Of a stretch of DNA of 64,000 nt, positions 63,546-64,000 are shown in pieces (the stretch's first letter is position 1; every line of letters begins with the position of its first letter). Both the position numbers and the translations under genes were made by a program. The notes beneath the pieces are model-generated. The model was not told where the DNA came from. It saw only the letters and a program-made list of their open reading frames with translations, and ran no database searches. Origin of the DNA: Lysobacterales bacterium (GTDB taxonomy: Bacteria > Pseudomonadota > Gammaproteobacteria > Xanthomonadales > Xanthomonadaceae); the NCBI GenBank assembly GCA_017302135.1, contig JAFLDZ010000003.1:186001-250000 (forward strand), read 5' to 3'.

Positions 63546-64000
63546 TCAGGCCAGCTGCGGGACGCCGAAAACGACCGGAACCGGCTCGTCGCGCGCGAAG
63601 CTCACTTCTTCCCAGGCGGACGGCTCGGCGAGCAGCGCGCGGACCAGCTTGTTGTTGAGCGCATGGCCCGATTTGAAGCCCTCGTAAACCCCGAGGATCG
63701 GGTGTCCCGCGAGATAAAGATCGCCCACCGCGTCGAGGATCTTGTGGCGGACGAATTCGTCGACATAGCGCAGACCATCGTCGTTCAGCACGCGGAATTC
63801 GTCGAGCACGATGGCGTTGTCCATCGAGCCGCCGAGGCCGAGATTGCGCTCGCGCATGTATTCGAGATCGCGCATGAAACCGAAAGTGCGGGCGCGACTG
63901 ACTTCCTTGATGTAATTCTCGGTCGAGAACTCGACGACCGCGCGCGAACGCGACGCCGGAATCGCCGGGTGATCGAATTCGACGGTAAAACCGAGGCGAA
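63546..64000 (-). CDS. lpxC: UDP-3-O-acyl-N-acetylglucosamine deacetylase, C-terminal half (5' end outside window)
   Basis: The visible C-terminal 150 residues show the LpxC pattern. They contain [67 protein letters not shown], with Zn ligands H in [10 protein letters not shown] and D downstream. The conserved [15 protein letters not shown] follows. The enzyme carries out the first committed step of lipid A synthesis and deacetylates UDP-3-O-acyl-GlcNAc. It is convergent with the DUF721 gene. The 206 bp between them contain a short GCGCTCC-GTCC-GGAGCGC hairpin with no T run. Confidence 0.96.
   Translation of the reverse strand, partial: RLGFTVEFDHPAIPASRSRAVVEFSTENYIKEVSRARTFGFMRDLEYMRERNLGLGGSMDNAIVLDEFRVLNDDGLRYVDEFVRHKILDAVGDLYLAGHPILGVYEGFKSGHALNNKLVRALLAEPSAWEEVSFARDEPVPVVFGVPQLA

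Overview
This is a contiguous piece of a G+C-rich gammaproteobacterial chromosome. It most likely belongs to the Lysobacterales/Xanthomonadaceae. The evidence is the run lpxC - DUF721 gene - M23 peptidase - secA - mutT/thiE fusion, the pairing of waaA with a lipid A acyltransferase, the order tsaD / rpsU - yqeY - dnaG, and many secreted hydrolases and a TonB-dependent receptor. I do not claim a genus. No rRNA, tRNA, CRISPR array, prophage or insertion sequence was seen.

Layout. 1-4.3 kb: an RND efflux adaptor (cut by the left edge) divergent from a TetR regulator, then a Pcm-like methyltransferase and tolC. 4.3-9.9 kb: a small Cys-rich secreted protein, waaA (Kdo transferase), a lipid A acyltransferase, and a coupled zinc-finger protein - glycosyltransferase - O-antigen ligase group, so this is an envelope/LPS block. 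9.9-14.9 kb: YceI, a RutE-like nitroreductase, an ELM1-like protein, a receiver-domain protein and a yqjD-yqjE-yqjK-like membrane operon. 14.9-20.7 kb: glnE, a PlsC-like acyltransferase and a phytoene-desaturase-like oxidoreductase. 20.7-25 kb is accessory: a secreted phospholipase A2-like protein, a gene broken by an in-frame stop, and a lipoprotein followed by a tiny gene. 25-28.8 kb: groES-groEL and a ferric-reductase-like flavocytochrome behind an FNR-like box. 28.9-34.9 kb: TonB-dependent receptor, slt and an NDUFA9-like protein. 34.9-41.1 kb: PH-domain protein, cca, VanZ-like, MidA-like methyltransferase, pteridine reductase, a DUF6159 protein, and the folK/folB end of the tsaD operon. 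41.3-46.4 kb: tsaD, then rpsU - yqeY - acetyltransferase - toxin/antitoxin - dnaG. 46.4-57.3 kb is accessory: a two-HTH regulator facing a membrane/lectin-like protein, a frameshifted secreted protein, cupin, Tat-exported dipeptidase, S9 peptidase and an M4 metalloprotease with three C-terminal repeats. 57.6-64 kb: MutT/ThiE fusion, secA, M23 peptidase, DUF721 protein and lpxC (cut by the right edge).

The most unusual signals are these. A roughly 350-bp low-G+C patch lies inside an otherwise G+C-rich, intact dnaG. A toxin-antitoxin pair sits one base upstream of dnaG in the rpsU-dnaG cluster. A 124-bp tandem duplication carries copies of the 3' end of secA. A membrane/lectin-like protein of unknown function lies opposite a regulator with two helix-turn-helix regions. 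The M4 protease carries a three-copy C-terminal repeat. Two accessory secreted-protein genes appear broken, one by a stop codon and one by a frameshift. Nothing here is a clear new defence or biosynthetic system.
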